Source: Salminus brasiliensis
Taxonomy: Eukaryota > Chordata > Actinopteri > Characiformes > Bryconidae
NCBI RefSeq assembly: GCF_030463535.1
Contig: NC_132878.1
Location: forward strand, 94,185,339-94,249,338
Length of the DNA: 64,000 nt
Reading direction: 5' to 3'
Below are positions 1 to 11,300 of the stretch, piece after piece. Position 1 is the stretch's first letter. Every line of letters begins with the position of its first letter. The notes under the pieces are model-generated. The model was not told the DNA's origin and did no database searches. It saw only the letters and a program-made list of their open reading frames with translations. The position numbers and the translations under genes are program-made.

Positions 1-1
1 C

Positions 2-568
2 CTGACCAGAGGCGAGAATCCCGCCCAGGACTGCTACAACAACTTCACCCAGTCTCAGCTGGATGTGGTGCTGCCCATGCGGCTGGAGCTGTGCCTGGTC
101 CTCTACGTCCTCCCGCTCCTGGTTTGTACCTTCTGCTACACGAGGTTCATCCTGATCCTCCGGCGGACGTCCAGTCTCAACGAAGGGAAGCGGAGGAGGG
201 CGGTGGGCATGGCTGTGGGCACGCTGCTGGTCTTCGTCTTGTGCTTCCTGCCCTACAACGTCACGCACATTCAGGGGTTCATCATCCAGAAAGACGTACC
301 CTGGAGGTCCGAAGCCTTGCTGCTCACCACGGTCAACACGGTCTTCGACCCCATCACTTTTTATTTCTCCTCGGCTGCTTTCCAAGGAAATCTGAAGGCT
401 CTGCTGAGGCAGGGGGTTAAGACCACTTACCCCGGCGCTGGGATAACTAACGTCAGCACTATTCAGAATGCAGTGAGGCAAGCTGGTCAGACTGGAAACA
501 TGCAAAGCAACCATCAGGGTGAACCACAGTGGCAACAGAGAGACGACTGGTCTCGTCAGGCTATCTGA
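2..568 (+). CDS. ffar2-like: Free fatty acid receptor 2/3-like GPCR, 5' part outside window
   Basis: This is the C-terminal 188 residues of a class A GPCR that senses short-chain fatty acids at the plasma membrane. The frame is open from base 2, so the start lies upstream of the window. It begins in extracellular loop 2, with the conserved Cys at codon 32-34, followed by TM5 (VLPMRLELCLVLY), intracellular loop 3 with a basic stretch, TM6 (CFLPYNVTH) and TM7 (NTVFDPITFYFSS, the NPxxY-equivalent DPxxF). The three polar residues known to bind the carboxylate in FFAR2/FFAR3 are all present: Arg (codon 80-82), His (266-268) and Arg (305-307). A serine- and glutamine-rich tail of about 60 residues ends at TGA 566-568. 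It is a tandem, same-strand paralogue of the complete receptor at 9149. FFAR2 and FFAR3 cannot be separated reliably by eye, but TM5 looks closer to FFAR2. Confidence 0.88.
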   Translation: MTRGENPAQDCYNNFTQSQLDVVLPMRLELCLVLYVLPLLVCTFCYTRFILILRRTSSLNEGKRRRAVGMAVGTLLVFVLCFLPYNVTHIQGFIIQKDVPWRSEALLLTTVNTVFDPITFYFSSAAFQGNLKALLRQGVKTTYPGAGITNVSTIQNAVRQAGQTGNMQSNHQGEPQWQQRDDWSRQAI

Positions 569-1652
569 TGCTAAAGCTGATTTTTCTGAGCTACGGTTAA
601 GTGAAGGACCTCTACAGGAGTGGACAAAATATTGGAAACAGTGTATGAAAAAGAAGACCTCACGTTTTCAAGGCAAGGTACCAAGGCAGTTGCCCATGTT
701 GGGCTGTTCCAGCATTTCAAGAGCCTCTCAAGCTAACCAAAATGAGACAGTCCTGCGATGCTGGTTTCAGTACAGTTCCTTTGTGGTTCTTTTTGCCTTA
801 CGGTTAAAGAACCTCACGGCCTGTCATACGTACATTGCCACAGTCTCGCTAAATAGCTGCTGTGGTTCCTCCTGTGGTGTTGTGTGATCTCATGAAGAGG
901 CTGCAGTTCTGATATTGTGCTGCAATGAAGCCACAAGAGGTTTAAAGTATTTAACAAACAGCCTCCTGTGGGTTATTGCTTTTATCCACCATCTACCCAA
1001 GGTATGGTTAAATGGCAGCATTCCAATCCATGATGGTTTAATCAACAACATTAATGGTTTTAATGGGATTTTAATGGGTTTTTAACTCCTGAATCACTGT
1101 CCGTTTACTTTAGACATAGAGGGACGTCTGTTTCTAGACGTCTTTTTAACGACCTGCTTTTGACTTTTTTTAACCAAATGTCAACCGTGTTGAGACGTCA
1201 GGCAAAGTCAGCAACGTTTCTGCGAGTTTTGAGCGCTGGAGTTCCCCTGTAGAGCTTGCTTCCACTGTGAACACAGAAGGCCCAGAGATCACACAGAGTC
1301 TAAAGGAGGTCAGATAGCAGGTGACAGGACGCTCTGCCTCTGCTCTGTGATAAAGAGACAACGAACTGCAGAACCGTTGAGGGTGACAGTGTTAAAAATC
1401 TCCGGCCCGTAATGCTTTCATGGAAAACTGCTCTGAATAACAGTGATCACATGAACTGATGTGATAACTAATCTTTACTCATGGTTAGTCATGGGGTGTT
1501 GGGTTTCCGGTTGTGTCACTGAGTCACTGCCTATTTGCTAATTTCTGCAAAGCTATCACCACAGATATGACCGAAAATGTGATTCCCCACCTCAGCAAAC
1601 AACAGCCATCAATAGTTACATTTCCCTCTAAACGGCAATTGTTTTAATAATA
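569..1652. other. Intergenic, no gene seen
   Basis: This is the 3' flank of the first receptor. The short open frames on both strands lack homology or splice signals. No clear AATAAA was found close to the stop codon. Some of it may be 3' UTR. Confidence 0.5.
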
Positions 1653-2150
1653 AATTGACAAAAGTATTGGGCCACCTTCGTTATTCATTGTTTTCTTCTG
1701 ACATCAAGTGTATTAAAAACAAGCTTATCCTGCTTTTGTTGAAGTAGCTGTCTCTACTGTCCAAGGAACACTATCTACTCGATTTTGGAGCACTCACAGT
1801 GCTGTGAGGATTTGATTGCACTGAGCGACAAGAGCATTACTGAGGTCAGGATGCTGGATGATCATCAGCACCCAACCTCATCATCCCCAACTCTCAGACT
1901 CATCCCAAAAGTACTGGAATGATGGAGCATTAACCATCTGTCATTCCAGAGAGTATAGCTCTTCCACTGCTCAATGCTGCTGCTGGGGGGCTTTATACTC
2001 CTCTACTAGCCCATGCCTGGCATTAGGCAGCATTAGTGGGGCTTGAAAAGTGGATACTTCTCTACAGGGACTAGACAAGCTGTGGGTGCAACTTAAAGTA
2101 GCGAAGGTACTCTTTAGAAAGAGTGTCCACAAATATTTGGACATTACACT
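1653..2150 (+). mobile_element. MITE family A, near-complete copy
   Basis: It starts with a form of the family 5' end (ACAAAAGTATTGGG) and ends with GTGTCCACAAATATTTGGAC. The interior shares the block around 'CCACTGCTCAATGCTGCTGC' with at least a dozen other copies here. The ends resemble a diverged inverted repeat, which suggests a non-autonomous DNA transposon. It has no coding capacity. Confidence 0.75.
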
Positions 2151-2461
2151 GAAGATTACACTTGCTAAGATATCTTCTTCTTTGCTGTGAGTTGACATAA
2201 GAGCCAGTGTCTGTTCGACTGCCTGGTTGCAGATGATGTAAATGTGATCATGTGACTGTGTGATGCAAACATTCAGGTACTAAACTCACAGGTTTTTTTA
2301 TTGCCGCGCATCCCACTGATAAACTAATCCAGTCCCAACAGGGCTTAAATGGAAACCCGGCCAAAGGCTTGACCAAGTTCTAGTCTGTGATAGGACCACT
2401 GTTCAGAATCTGCTTGTATGGAAGGCCAGCACACAGTCACTCATATCTGAACCCATGGACT

Positions 2462-2840
2462 TGAAGTAAAGGGGGCCAAAGAGACGAGATGGATCCCCCT
2501 CATGCCACCAAAACAGCTCTGAACGGTCGAGCCATGGACTCCACAAGACCTCTGAAGGTGTTCTGTCATATCTGGCACAAAAATGTTATAGCAGATCCTA
2601 GTGGTGAGGTGCGTCCTCTATGGATCGCATCTAAAGGCTTGGGTGTCCATGACCCCATCGCTGATTCACTGGTTGTCCTTCTTTGGAGCACTTTTGAAAG
2701 GTACTGACCAGAGACTGCATAACGGGAACACCTGAGAAGACCTGCCTGATGTTCTGGAGATGTTCTGACCCAGTCTTCCAGAAGACAATTGGGTTCATGT
2801 CAAAGTGGCTCAGATTTTTATGCTTGCCCATTTGTCCTGC
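2462..2840 (-). mobile_element. Tc1-like transposon relic (family F)
   Basis: The + strand holds the family segments 'GTCGAGCCATGGACTCCAC', 'CATGACCCCATCGCTGATTC' and 'GCTTGCCCATTTGTCCTGCT', which read as the reverse of a degraded Tc1-like transposase N-terminal region. The central part of the element is missing. Related relics lie at 4320-4560, 29318-29365 and 35411-35875. Confidence 0.6.
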
Positions 2841-3497
2841 TTTTTAAAAAAATGGCTGTTCAGTTTCTGCCTATCTCACCTTTTGACAGGTGCCACTGGA
2901 ACCAGATAATCAACAATATTTAAAATAGAAATACTATTTTTTCCCAATAAAACAATCAAAAATGTTTTTTTCACCAACTGGGCAGTTTTCCAGATTTAAC
3001 CCTTTCATTTCCAACCGAAGCTTGTCAATCAATGAAATATGAGCACCATCATGATACTCATTAATAACAAATTAACTGAAATTACAGACATTTATTAATG
3101 ACCAGAGGTGGCTTTTCAGTTTAGCATGTTAATGCTATGTTAATGTAAGCTTTTTATTATTAGTATGTCAGCACTAACAAGGCCTTCAATGTAGCTCCTA
3201 TCGTCCTATCCAATGGAAGAGCTTGCTTGGCTATTTCTACCTGGATACTACAGAGAAAAAACATCCTGATTGGACAAATTTCTTCTTGTTTTCATTACAG
3301 ACATGCATTTTTTCATTTCCAGAAATCAAAAGGCCCTTTATTGAGGGAATGCCCTGATCGTGCAGGACTCATTCCACCAAAATGCACCACAGGAGGTCAT
3401 TCCAACCTGTGGCCATCACCAACTCTATAACTCCTCCCTCAGTGTGTGACACTATGGTTCAGCTGTGCAATACGCGGATTATACTGTTAATATGTGC
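2841..3497. other. Intergenic, no gene seen
   Basis: AT-rich sequence without recognisable coding exons. Short open frames on the + strand show no family resemblance. Confidence 0.5.
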
Positions 3498-3498
3498 A

Positions 3499-3545
3499 AT
3501 AATAATAATAATAATTATAATAATAATAATAATTATAATAATAAT

Positions 3546-3575
<30 letters not shown>
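3499..3575. repeat. (AAT)n microsatellite
   Basis: About 77 bp of AAT/ATT triplets with a few TTA interruptions. It produces spurious poly-Ile and poly-Asn open frames on both strands. Confidence 0.95.
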
Positions 3576-3576
<1 letters not shown>

Positions 3577-3779
3577 GCACTGTAATTCTGTTCAATGTGT
3601 GCAATAACTCGGGCGCAATAATTTTCCATATTTATTATCACAGTTATATCACATATATTTACTAAATTCAATGTAATTTATATATATATATACATTTCAA
3701 TTTTTTCTAATATTTTTTCTCTCTTTGTTCTAAATGTATTTTTTATTTTTTTTATAGAGTGTTTATTCTTACATGAACA

Positions 3780-3845
3780 GTTGCAGCTGTAACAACTGTA
3801 ATTTCCCTCCTGGGATCAATAAAGTATTTCTGATTCTGATTCTGT
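3780..3845 (+). mobile_element. LINE-like 3' tail
   Basis: 'CTCCTGGGATCAATAAAGTA' followed by a short TTCTGATTCTG repeat is the usual 3' end of fish L2/CR1-type retroelements. Only the tail is recognisable. Confidence 0.5.
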
Positions 3846-4319
3846 TGCCCACTGTTAGCACAGTTGCTAAAAACATTGTTTCCAAACTTCTGAACAGTAG
3901 GAACCACTCACTTTGAGTAAGGTCTCATTGCTTTCTATATACTGTTACTATTTGAGCAGTTAACATGGCTAATGTGTAAACCAAAGGGTTCATTGAATAT
4001 CCAGTTATTTCTGACAGTCCCAAAATATTTGGACAGAAGAAGGCACTTGTTAAAATACAACCTCAAAGACACATTTCTCAGAAAACATCTGTTTGTACAA
4101 CTGTGCAGTTAGATGTTGTAAATATTTGGGGATCCTTTATGGACGTTTCCGGAATGCTACCATGGTGCTACTAAACATGGGCTAGAGCAGGATGTTGTGC
4201 TACCATGGAGAACAACAAGTGTCCAGGCTGCTCTGGACCTGTGTAATAGAAGGCTTCAGCTCTGGGGAGTAAAGCGCAGACTTCAGGAATCAGGAATAAT
4301 ATCAGAGCGTAAGAATCTG

Positions 4320-4560
4320 AGACACTTTGACAAAAACCTATCTGGGATGTTCTAGACGACTGGGTCAGAACATCTCCAAAAAATCAGCAAGCAGGTCTTG
4401 TGGGGTGATCTCGATATGCTGTGGTCAGTACCTACCAAAAGTGCTCCAAGGAAGGACAACTGGTGACAACCAGCAACAGTGGTCATGGACACCAAAGGCT
4501 CATTGATGCTAATGGATGCTAAAGGATCTGCTGCTAACGTTTTGATGCCAGATACCACAG
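4320..4560 (+). mobile_element. Tc1-like transposon relic (family F), inverted fragment
   Basis: 'GACTGGGTCAGAACATCTCC' and the following bases are the reverse complement of the segment near 2760 and of the similar one near 35640. It is a fragment only, with no open transposase frame. Confidence 0.45.
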
Positions 4561-5387
4561 GACACCTTCAGAGGGCGCGTTAGATCGGTTTGGGCAGCAC
4601 AAGGTTGGACCGGCTCAATATATATACAGTGTTAATGGTATCTAGGTTGTTATGTAAGGTTTACATAGGTCACATGACATCAGAGTCGGTCGATGGTGAG
4701 GTAAAGTGGATAACAGGCTAGGGTTCGACTCTCTGGCCAGGGAGGCACTCCACAGTCCACCAATAAGAGTCCCTGGGTGAAACTCTACATCATTCACATG
4801 TAAGCCACACTGGATAAGTGGTGCTATATGTATTGTAGGGATGACCATGCGTCCTCTTTGTCCTGGACATTTGTCCTGGACATGTCCATGGACATTTTGG
4901 GACCTAAAACATACAGTAGTCACTAGGGGCACTTCTAGCCTACTTGATCTAGGGCACATACAGACTTTTTAAAGGGCGCAGTCTGTCTAATTATTTTACT
5001 AGTTAGAATTATTATTATTATTATTATTATAAAAAATAATAATAATGTTAGTATTAATAATGTCATTGTGCAAGCTTGTGTTATCAATACAACTTTTACC
5101 AGCTAGCATAAATAAGGCCTATACTAACGTAACTGATGCCTTTGCAAGTTTAATGAATGCTTTGCTTCAGTGCTCTAATCTGGATGTTTGGAAGTCTATA
5201 TGGATATAATATGGTTATTATGGCCTCAACCAAAATATACAACTATAAGCCATCATAAGCTTGTCTGTTGCATGGCTACCTTTCAATTATTCATGAAATG
5301 TCCATCACGCCGCTCAGAAAAGCTACCTAACTTGGCTCTAACTGAAAGCATTAGTCGTTCAAACTTTGAGAAAGATGCAATTTTGGG
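4561..5387. other. Intergenic, no gene seen
   Basis: Mostly unique sequence with a short (ATT)n run near 5010. The - strand open frame of 105 codons at 4642-4959 has no recognisable domain. Confidence 0.5.
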
Positions 5388-5406
5388 GCATTATGGGAAA
5401 TGTAGT
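5388..5406 (-). promoter_or_regulatory. Candidate ZNF143/Staf-type site
   Basis: On the - strand this reads ACTACATTTCCCATAATGC, close to the known ZNF143 (SBS) consensus ACTACAATTCCCANNATGC. Such sites usually mark promoters, but no gene was found next to it and copies also ride in repeats. Confidence 0.3.
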
Positions 5407-5989
5407 TCCTGTAGTGAATTTGTGTGGCACGTAGTTTGTAGTTCTGCTCAGCAATCCAGGATAACTGACTTTTCCCTGTCTTTTTCTGTTTCAGTATGTC
5501 TTTGATATGGTAACGACAGGAATAGTTTGCCCTGCTCGGTTCGTAACCCAGAAAACTCATGTACTGAGTCTCTTAATGAATCATGGGTGTGTATGTTTTA
5601 GAAGTAACGTGCAGTAATTAACCAATCAGTGTGTCTCTCCGCAGCCGAGATACACAGCAATACTCCAGAAACTGACCTGAACACCCCTCATTTCGAGACC
5701 ACCGTGACCATCGGCGTACATATATTCACAAGCAGCACTGCTGTTTAAACGATGGAGGCGGAAGGAGTAAAAATATTGTTGGCGGCATGTAAGATAGCAA
5801 CGACTATATGTACTTGCACCTACACAGCCACTGGTCAAAGACAGTGAGAAAGAGAGCTAGAGAGAGAGAAAGAGAGAGAGACTGTTTAACAAGGACAGCA
5901 CATGGAGACAGTTCTAGATAAAAACGAATATCCTGCAGGCCCACTCAAAGCCCCCTGGCAAGGGGATGGTGCTCCATACAACTCTACTG

Positions 5990-6190
5990 GGATGGTGATC
6001 ATCATCATCCAATCATCATTGTCGCTAAATGCAATCAAATCCTCACAGCAATGCTCCTCCAGAATCTAGTAGAAGGCCTTCTTCTTGCCTGGACAGTAGA
6101 GACAGTTAGCCTCTTTTTCTTAATACCCTTGTTTTCAGAGAAAACAATACATGAGCAGGTGTCCCAATACTTTTGTCCATTTAGCGTATA
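5990..6190 (-). mobile_element. MITE family A, 5'-end fragment
   Basis: This is the reverse-oriented terminal portion, ending in 'GTGTCCCAATACTTTTGTCC'. The other half of the element is absent. Confidence 0.7.
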
Positions 6191-7204
6191 TTAGGTTTGA
6201 TGGTAGCTGAGGCTTTAAAAAGGGAGAGTTGACAGGAAGTTGCAGTTTCATTAAGCTGTCAAACCTAACTGATAAAAATACACAGGAAGTGAGGTCATCT
6301 CCTCCTCGTGAAGTGAATCATGCCTCTAACCGTCTAACCGTCCCACTGGCCTCCAGCGAGCGCTCGCCCACTATTCAGCAGGTAGCGGCTGCAGTCACGT
6401 AGCACTGCACTGCAGTCTGCAGGCTGCAGTCACATAGTCACGAGCACGTCCGAGGGCCATCAGTGAGAGCAGATTTGCATAGATGTGCTGAGGTCTCTGG
6501 AGGCTGTGGCTTGCGTGGAGCTCCAGGCGCTCACTGTGGGAGTTCGAGGGTCAGCTTTAGCATCAGCAAAGACACACCGGATCACCTTGGTAACACTTGA
6601 CATCACTGGGTCAGGGGTAAGTTCAGGGGTATCTCCTCCCGTATCTCCACCATCTTGCAGTTTTATTATATCCTGAGTGTGACAACAAGAAGCAGTGCGA
6701 GGACAAACACTGATGCAGCAGCCCTATTGGTTGTCGTTGTGGTAAGCTACCCTTTAAATGATCTCAGGGGTCACCGATGGACCAGCTGTGCTGTTTACAC
6801 TGTTAAAGCCTCACTCCTCCACACCAGCTGGGCTTTCCACGGGTGTGGAGTACCTAAGGAAATCAGTCAAGTCGGCCTTTAGATTTAAGTATTACTTTTA
6901 AATGTGTTTTTTAATTGATCTATATTTAATTATTACATTATTATATTATGAATTTTTATTGTTTTGGCTCTCAGAACTGCTCATAATCATTAATCCAGGA
7001 AATAAGACCAGCGGGGCAGTTTTCCAGTGCACTATCCCGGCAACAACCCGCTGTATCTGTATTTGTATGTGGTTATTGATATCAAGCCACACAAACACTG
7101 AGGTAGTTTTTGGTTAATGTTTAAGCCACTCCTAGGTTAGAGAGTAGGAGTGAGACTTGGAGTTAGTGAGATATTAATTTTTAGCTTGTTGTTTTTTGGG
7201 TGGG
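6191..7204. other. Intergenic, no gene seen
   Basis: No exon with both splice signals and a recognisable domain was found. Short stop-free frames at 6485-6882 and 6902-7117 are not similar to any family I know. Confidence 0.5.
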
Positions 7205-7480
7205 CAGATATTTGAGTGAAAAATTTAGAAAATGCTCTTTTTTAAAAAATTTAATCAGAAAAATATCAACTTTACAGGAGAAGGGAAAACCCCTCTTAAC
7301 TTTCAATGGAAGTCAAAGGAAAAATATTGATTTTCAAGCCATTTTGGAGCATTTCTATTGGTGCGTTCATCATGAACTTTGGACGCAATGTAAAGAACAA
7401 CTACCATATTCAAAATATGTCAAAAGCTCAAAAACGACAAATATTTAGATTTTGTGTGACAGCGATAATGTCTGGAATGT
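7205..7480 (+). mobile_element. MITE family B, internal copy
   Basis: It shares 'TTTACAGGAGAAGGGAAAA', 'CATTTTGGAGCATTTCTATT' and the 'AATGTAAAGAACAAC' segment with the copies near 11.1, 13.0, 37.3-37.7 and 49.1 kb. The terminal CTTGTATCTCC motif is lost. Confidence 0.6.
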
Positions 7481-7654
7481 GGAGAATATAAAGGGCAACA
7501 CATTTGCTTTGGGCTACACTATTAAAAGACAATTCTGGAATTTTGGAAATCCCATGGAATTAAATGGATAAGATGGAAGTAAAGTAATTCAAGTTGTCTC
7601 ATTACTAGAGACACTTACAGACACTAACTTATAACTTAGTTATTATTATTATAT

Positions 7655-8240
7655 AATTATTTATTGCAGTGTACAGTATTGACTCATGTATTATATATTA
7701 TAATAAACAGTATTGACCTTTGTATTATTTATTGAAATGTATAGACTGTATTATATACTGTATTATATATTACAATATATAATATAGACATCTGTATTAT
7801 ATATTACAATAAACAGTATAGACCCTTGTAATATATATTACAGTGTATAGTATAGACTTGTGTATTATATATTATAATAAACAGTATAGACCCTTGTATT
7901 ATATATTACAGTGTATAGTATAGATTAATGTATTATATATTACAATATAGAATATAGATCTCTGTATTATATATTATAATAAACAGTATAGTCCCTTGTA
8001 ATATACACTACAGTGTATAGTATAGATTCATGTATTATATATTACAATAAACAGTATAGTGCCTTGTAATATACACTACAGTGTATAGTATAGATTAATA
8101 TATTATATATAAAAATATATAGTATAGACCCTTGTGTTATTCATTACAGTGTACAGTATAGACCTATGTATTATATATGATGGTGTATACTATATACTCA
8201 TGTATTATATATTATATTATGAGAATTTATATATTATAAA
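7655..8240. repeat. Degenerate ~34-bp AT-rich minisatellite
   Basis: About 17 imperfect units built on 'TGTATTATATATTACAATA' plus 'AACAGTATAGACCCT'. Alternating variants suggest a 68-bp higher-order dimer. It lies just before a LINE-like tail. Confidence 0.8.
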
Positions 8241-8300
8241 TGAGAATTTCCCCACTGCGGGACTAATAAAGGATTATCTTATCTTAAAGGATAAAGGATT
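8233..8300 (+). mobile_element. LINE-like 3' tail
   Basis: 'CCACTGCGGGACTAATAAAG' followed by repeated GGATTATCTTATC is a typical retroelement 3' end of fish L2-type LINEs. Confidence 0.5.
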
Positions 8301-8350
8301 ATCTTATTATACAATATAGACAATTGTATTATATCCTGATGCCTAAAACA

Positions 8351-8735
8351 TACATTATATGGACTAAAAGTATTGGGACACCTGCTCATTCATTGTTTCT
8401 CCTGAAATCAAGGGTATTAAAAATCACCCAGGGAAGAAGGCTTTCTACTTGGTTTTAGAGGATCATTGCTGTGAGGTCAGAATGTTGGGTAATCACCACC
8501 CCAACTCATCCAATCCAAAAGTACTGGATAGAGCACCACCAACTATCATTCCAGAGTTCACAGTTCTTCCACTGCTCCACAGCTCAATGCTGCTGCTGGG
8601 GGGCTTTATACCCCTCTAGTCCACGCCTGGCATTAGGCAGCATGGTGCCAATAGGTTTATGATGTTTATCTGCTCCAGAGAGTCCTATTCTATTGGCAGT
8701 ACTTCTCTACAGGAACTAGACGAGCTAACATACTC
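8351..8735 (+). mobile_element. MITE family A, 3'-truncated copy
   Basis: It starts with GGACTAAAAGTATTGGGACAC and runs through the conserved interior to 'CTCTACAGGAACTAGAC'. The far end with the GTGTCCACAAA motif is missing, and part of the 5' interior is deleted. Confidence 0.75.
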
Positions 8736-9148
8736 ATGTGGGGCTCACATGGATGGGGCGCAGGCTAGGTGGGTTCCAGGTGGGCATGAGCTCTGAGTGG
8801 GTTTGTTTATGTGTTGTTACCGGGACCTAGTCGGGCTTCCCACATTGGCCCCATCGTTACAGCCCACCCTAATCTTACACGGGTCTCATTTAAGCCTCTT
8901 ATGAAGTGTAGAACCTAGATGGTGCCCATGTGCAACCCCTCCTAGTCCCATGCCTGACCTTGGTGGGACCCTGGTAGGTTTCCAGTTGGTTCCTAGTTGG
9001 GCTACACATACAGGCCCCACATGTGCATGTTATTTGGGTAGGCATTGCTAATTTGCATGAGTTGCATGATCGATGTGATTCATTTGGATAATATCTGATT
9101 GACGCCATGATCTCATTTTCATCCCTCCAGCATCCTGCAGTTAATGAA

Positions 9149-10087
9149 ATGATCAACCACTGGGTGCTTCTCTCTGCCTACATCGTAACTTTCCTAATAG
9201 GCCTTCCAGCCAATATCCTGGCCATTTATGCCTTCATCAGAAAGCTCATTCAAAGCCCCACTCCTACTGACGTCCTGCTGCTGAACCTGACCACCTCTGA
9301 CATCCTATTCCTCCTCTTCCTGCCCCTGAAGATGTACGAGGCTGCATCCGGCCTGCAGTGGCATTTACCCCAGATTTTGTGCTCCATCACGTCATTCATG
9401 TTCTTCACCACCATCTACACCAGTGCGTTGCTGCTGATGGCCATCAGCATCGACCGCTACCTGGGAGTCGCCTTTCCCATCGCCTACCGAAAGTTCCGCA
9501 AGCTCCTCTACGCCATTGCCGGCAGCGTCTTCATCTGGCTGTTCAGTGGCGCCCACTGCACCATCGTGTTCTTCACGGTGCACCTGAGTGAGGAAAACAA
9601 CAGCACTGTCCCCAAAACGACCTGCTACGAGAACTTCACAGAGAGCCAGAGCAGGATCGTCCTTCCAGTGCGCCTGGAGTTCTTCGTGGTGCTCTGCCTG
9701 GTGCCCCTCTTGGTCTGTGTGTTCTGCTACCTCAGCTGCATCTGGATCCTCTACACCAGGCCCCGCATCACTAAGGAGAAGAAGCAGCGGGCCATCGGGA
9801 TGGCAGCGGGCACCTTGAGCGTATTTTTAATGTGCTTCCTGCCCTATAACATCTCTCACGCTGTGGGCTATGGCTTCAACCAGAGCCCGCAATGGAGATA
9901 CTACACCCTGCTGCTGAGCACCTTCAACACCTGCTTGGACCCCATCATCTTCTACTTCTCCTCCTCCACCTATCGTAACACCACCAAGCTCTCTCTCTGG
10001 AAACTCTTATCCTTTAGGCGCCAAAAAGACACCAATACCACCACCTCAAAAGACACAGAAGCAGATTCCCATGATGTTATCACGTAG
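9149..10087 (+). CDS. ffar2-like: Free fatty acid receptor 2/3-like GPCR, complete
   Basis: A 312-aa class A GPCR that should bind short-chain carboxylates (acetate, propionate, butyrate) and signal through G proteins. The Met at 9149 is preferred over the in-frame Met at 9107. Two acceptor-like CAG sites (ending 9130 and 9140) lie between them, and family members begin a few residues before TM1 (AYIVTFLIGLPANILA). In the 312-aa numbering, the TM3 motif is SIDRYLG with DRY at 102-104, the disulphide cysteines are Cys78 and Cys159, and the carboxylate-binding triad is Arg175, His237 and Arg250. TM7 ends NTCLDPIIFYFSS. N-glycosylation sequons occur in extracellular loop 2. The coding region is one exon, as usual for the family. 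A 5' noncoding exon is likely but was not located. It is a paralogue of the receptor at 2-568. Confidence 0.95.
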   Translation: MINHWVLLSAYIVTFLIGLPANILAIYAFIRKLIQSPTPTDVLLLNLTTSDILFLLFLPLKMYEAASGLQWHLPQILCSITSFMFFTTIYTSALLLMAISIDRYLGVAFPIAYRKFRKLLYAIAGSVFIWLFSGAHCTIVFFTVHLSEENNSTVPKTTCYENFTESQSRIVLPVRLEFFVVLCLVPLLVCVFCYLSCIWILYTRPRITKEKKQRAIGMAAGTLSVFLMCFLPYNISHAVGYGFNQSPQWRYYTLLLSTFNTCLDPIIFYFSSSTYRNTTKLSLWKLLSFRRQKDTNTTTSKDTEADSHDVIT

Positions 10088-10272
10088 AAGCTTCCCAGTG
10101 GATAAGTTGCAGCACAGATCTCAGAGCTTTGCCTGTTTTGGTAACACCATTACATAGTGCTGACATAAACATTCCATAAGCATGCAATGGTCATGGCTCT
10201 AAAGTAGCTCGTGACATTAAACATTGTAGCAGCTGTCATAACAGTTACTTGTAATGGTTACGCTGTAAACTG

Positions 10273-10278
10273 AATAAA
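10273..10278 (+). promoter_or_regulatory. Polyadenylation signal AATAAA
   Basis: A canonical hexamer 186 nt after the stop of the complete FFAR-like gene, so it probably ends that transcript. Confidence 0.5.
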
Positions 10279-10797
10279 TGGCTCCTCCAAGTGCTTCTCC
10301 AACATTCGCCTACCATAACCTAGAGGTTCTTTAAGGAACTACTCGTTGTCTCCACAGTGTACCCTATTGAAAGGACAAGATCCTTGAGGAGCTTTTGGAG
10401 GTTCTTTCTGGCACTTTTAAGGTGCTTGAGGAACATTCAAGGAACCTTTTTCTTCTAAAAACTTTTTCTTGAAGGTTCCTCAAAGCATCTTCATGAAGTT
10501 CCTCCGCAGTTTCAAATGGTAGTGTCTCCATTGTGCTTTTAACAGAGGACATCTGTCAAGACATGGTTATGGCATTGTAATGTGAATGTTGTGCACCAAG
10601 TCCATTTAGACCCCAATAGAATTTAACTTTTACTACAATTTACTTCTGGGGGATGTCTGACCATAAGTTAGAAGCTTATTTTTCACCATTTTAAACAAAA
10701 CACAGCATAAAACCAGGAGAAACAGGGCTAGTACATGTTGATTTTGTGTGAAAAGTAATGAACACCTATTTTATTTATGACATACACAAAACCAAAA
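10279..10797. repeat. Low-complexity 'GGTTCCT'-rich intergenic stretch
   Basis: Repeated and inverted AAGGTTCCTC/GAGGAACCTT words at 10320-10510 can fold back on one another. No gene was seen. Confidence 0.4.
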
Positions 10798-10995
10798 GAC
10801 AGCCTATAAAAACCTTGTATCTCCATTTTTTGTATTCAGAATGTGAATCTGACAGTTGTTTATATTGTGTCATAATTAATGGACCAGTAGAAATGCTCCA
10901 AAATAACCAGTTTTGACTCAAATCTTTTTACATTAAAGATTAGAAGGTTTATATCTTCTCCTGTAAAGTTCCCATTTTGGAGATCCAAGGTTTTT
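10798..10995 (-). mobile_element. MITE family B copy
   Basis: It opens with AAAACCTTGTATCTCCA and closes with GGAGATCCAAGGTTTTTG, an imperfect terminal inverted repeat of about 17 bp. The interior 'CAGTAGAAATGCTCCAAAAT' recurs at 12.97 kb. Confidence 0.65.
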
Positions 10996-11107
10996 GTATG
11001 TCAGCGATCATTATCTTTATATATCTTTATATTATCATTATCATTATAAATTGTTAAATACACTTATATTTGTATTTTGTATATTGTATATCACAGTCAT
11101 ACAAAAA

Positions 11108-11300
11108 TCTTGTATCTCAAAAATGGGAACTTTACAGGAGAAGAAAAAAAGCTTCTTAACTTTTCATGGAAGTCAATGTAAAAGATTTTATTATGCAGTC
11201 ATTTTGGAGCGTTTCTATTTGTCAATCTATCGTGGAATTTCGATACAATGTAAAGAACAGTGTCCAGATTCACATTATGCCAAAAAGTAAAAAAAAAAAA
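11108..11300 (+). mobile_element. MITE family B copy, opposite orientation
   Basis: It begins CTTGTATCTCAAAAATGG and continues through 'TTTACAGGAGAAG' and 'TCATTTTGGAGCGTTTC' to 'CACATTATGCCAAAAAG'. The second terminal repeat is lost in a poly-A run. Confidence 0.6.

Noticed and set aside
9107-9148. Upstream in-frame Met of the complete FFAR-like gene
   Set aside because: Family proteins start just before TM1, and two acceptor-like CAG sites fall between this Met and the one at 9149.
9392-9591. Extra open frames over the FFAR-like gene on both strands
   Set aside because: They are shadows of the GC-rich receptor coding sequence; only the 7TM frame has family motifs.
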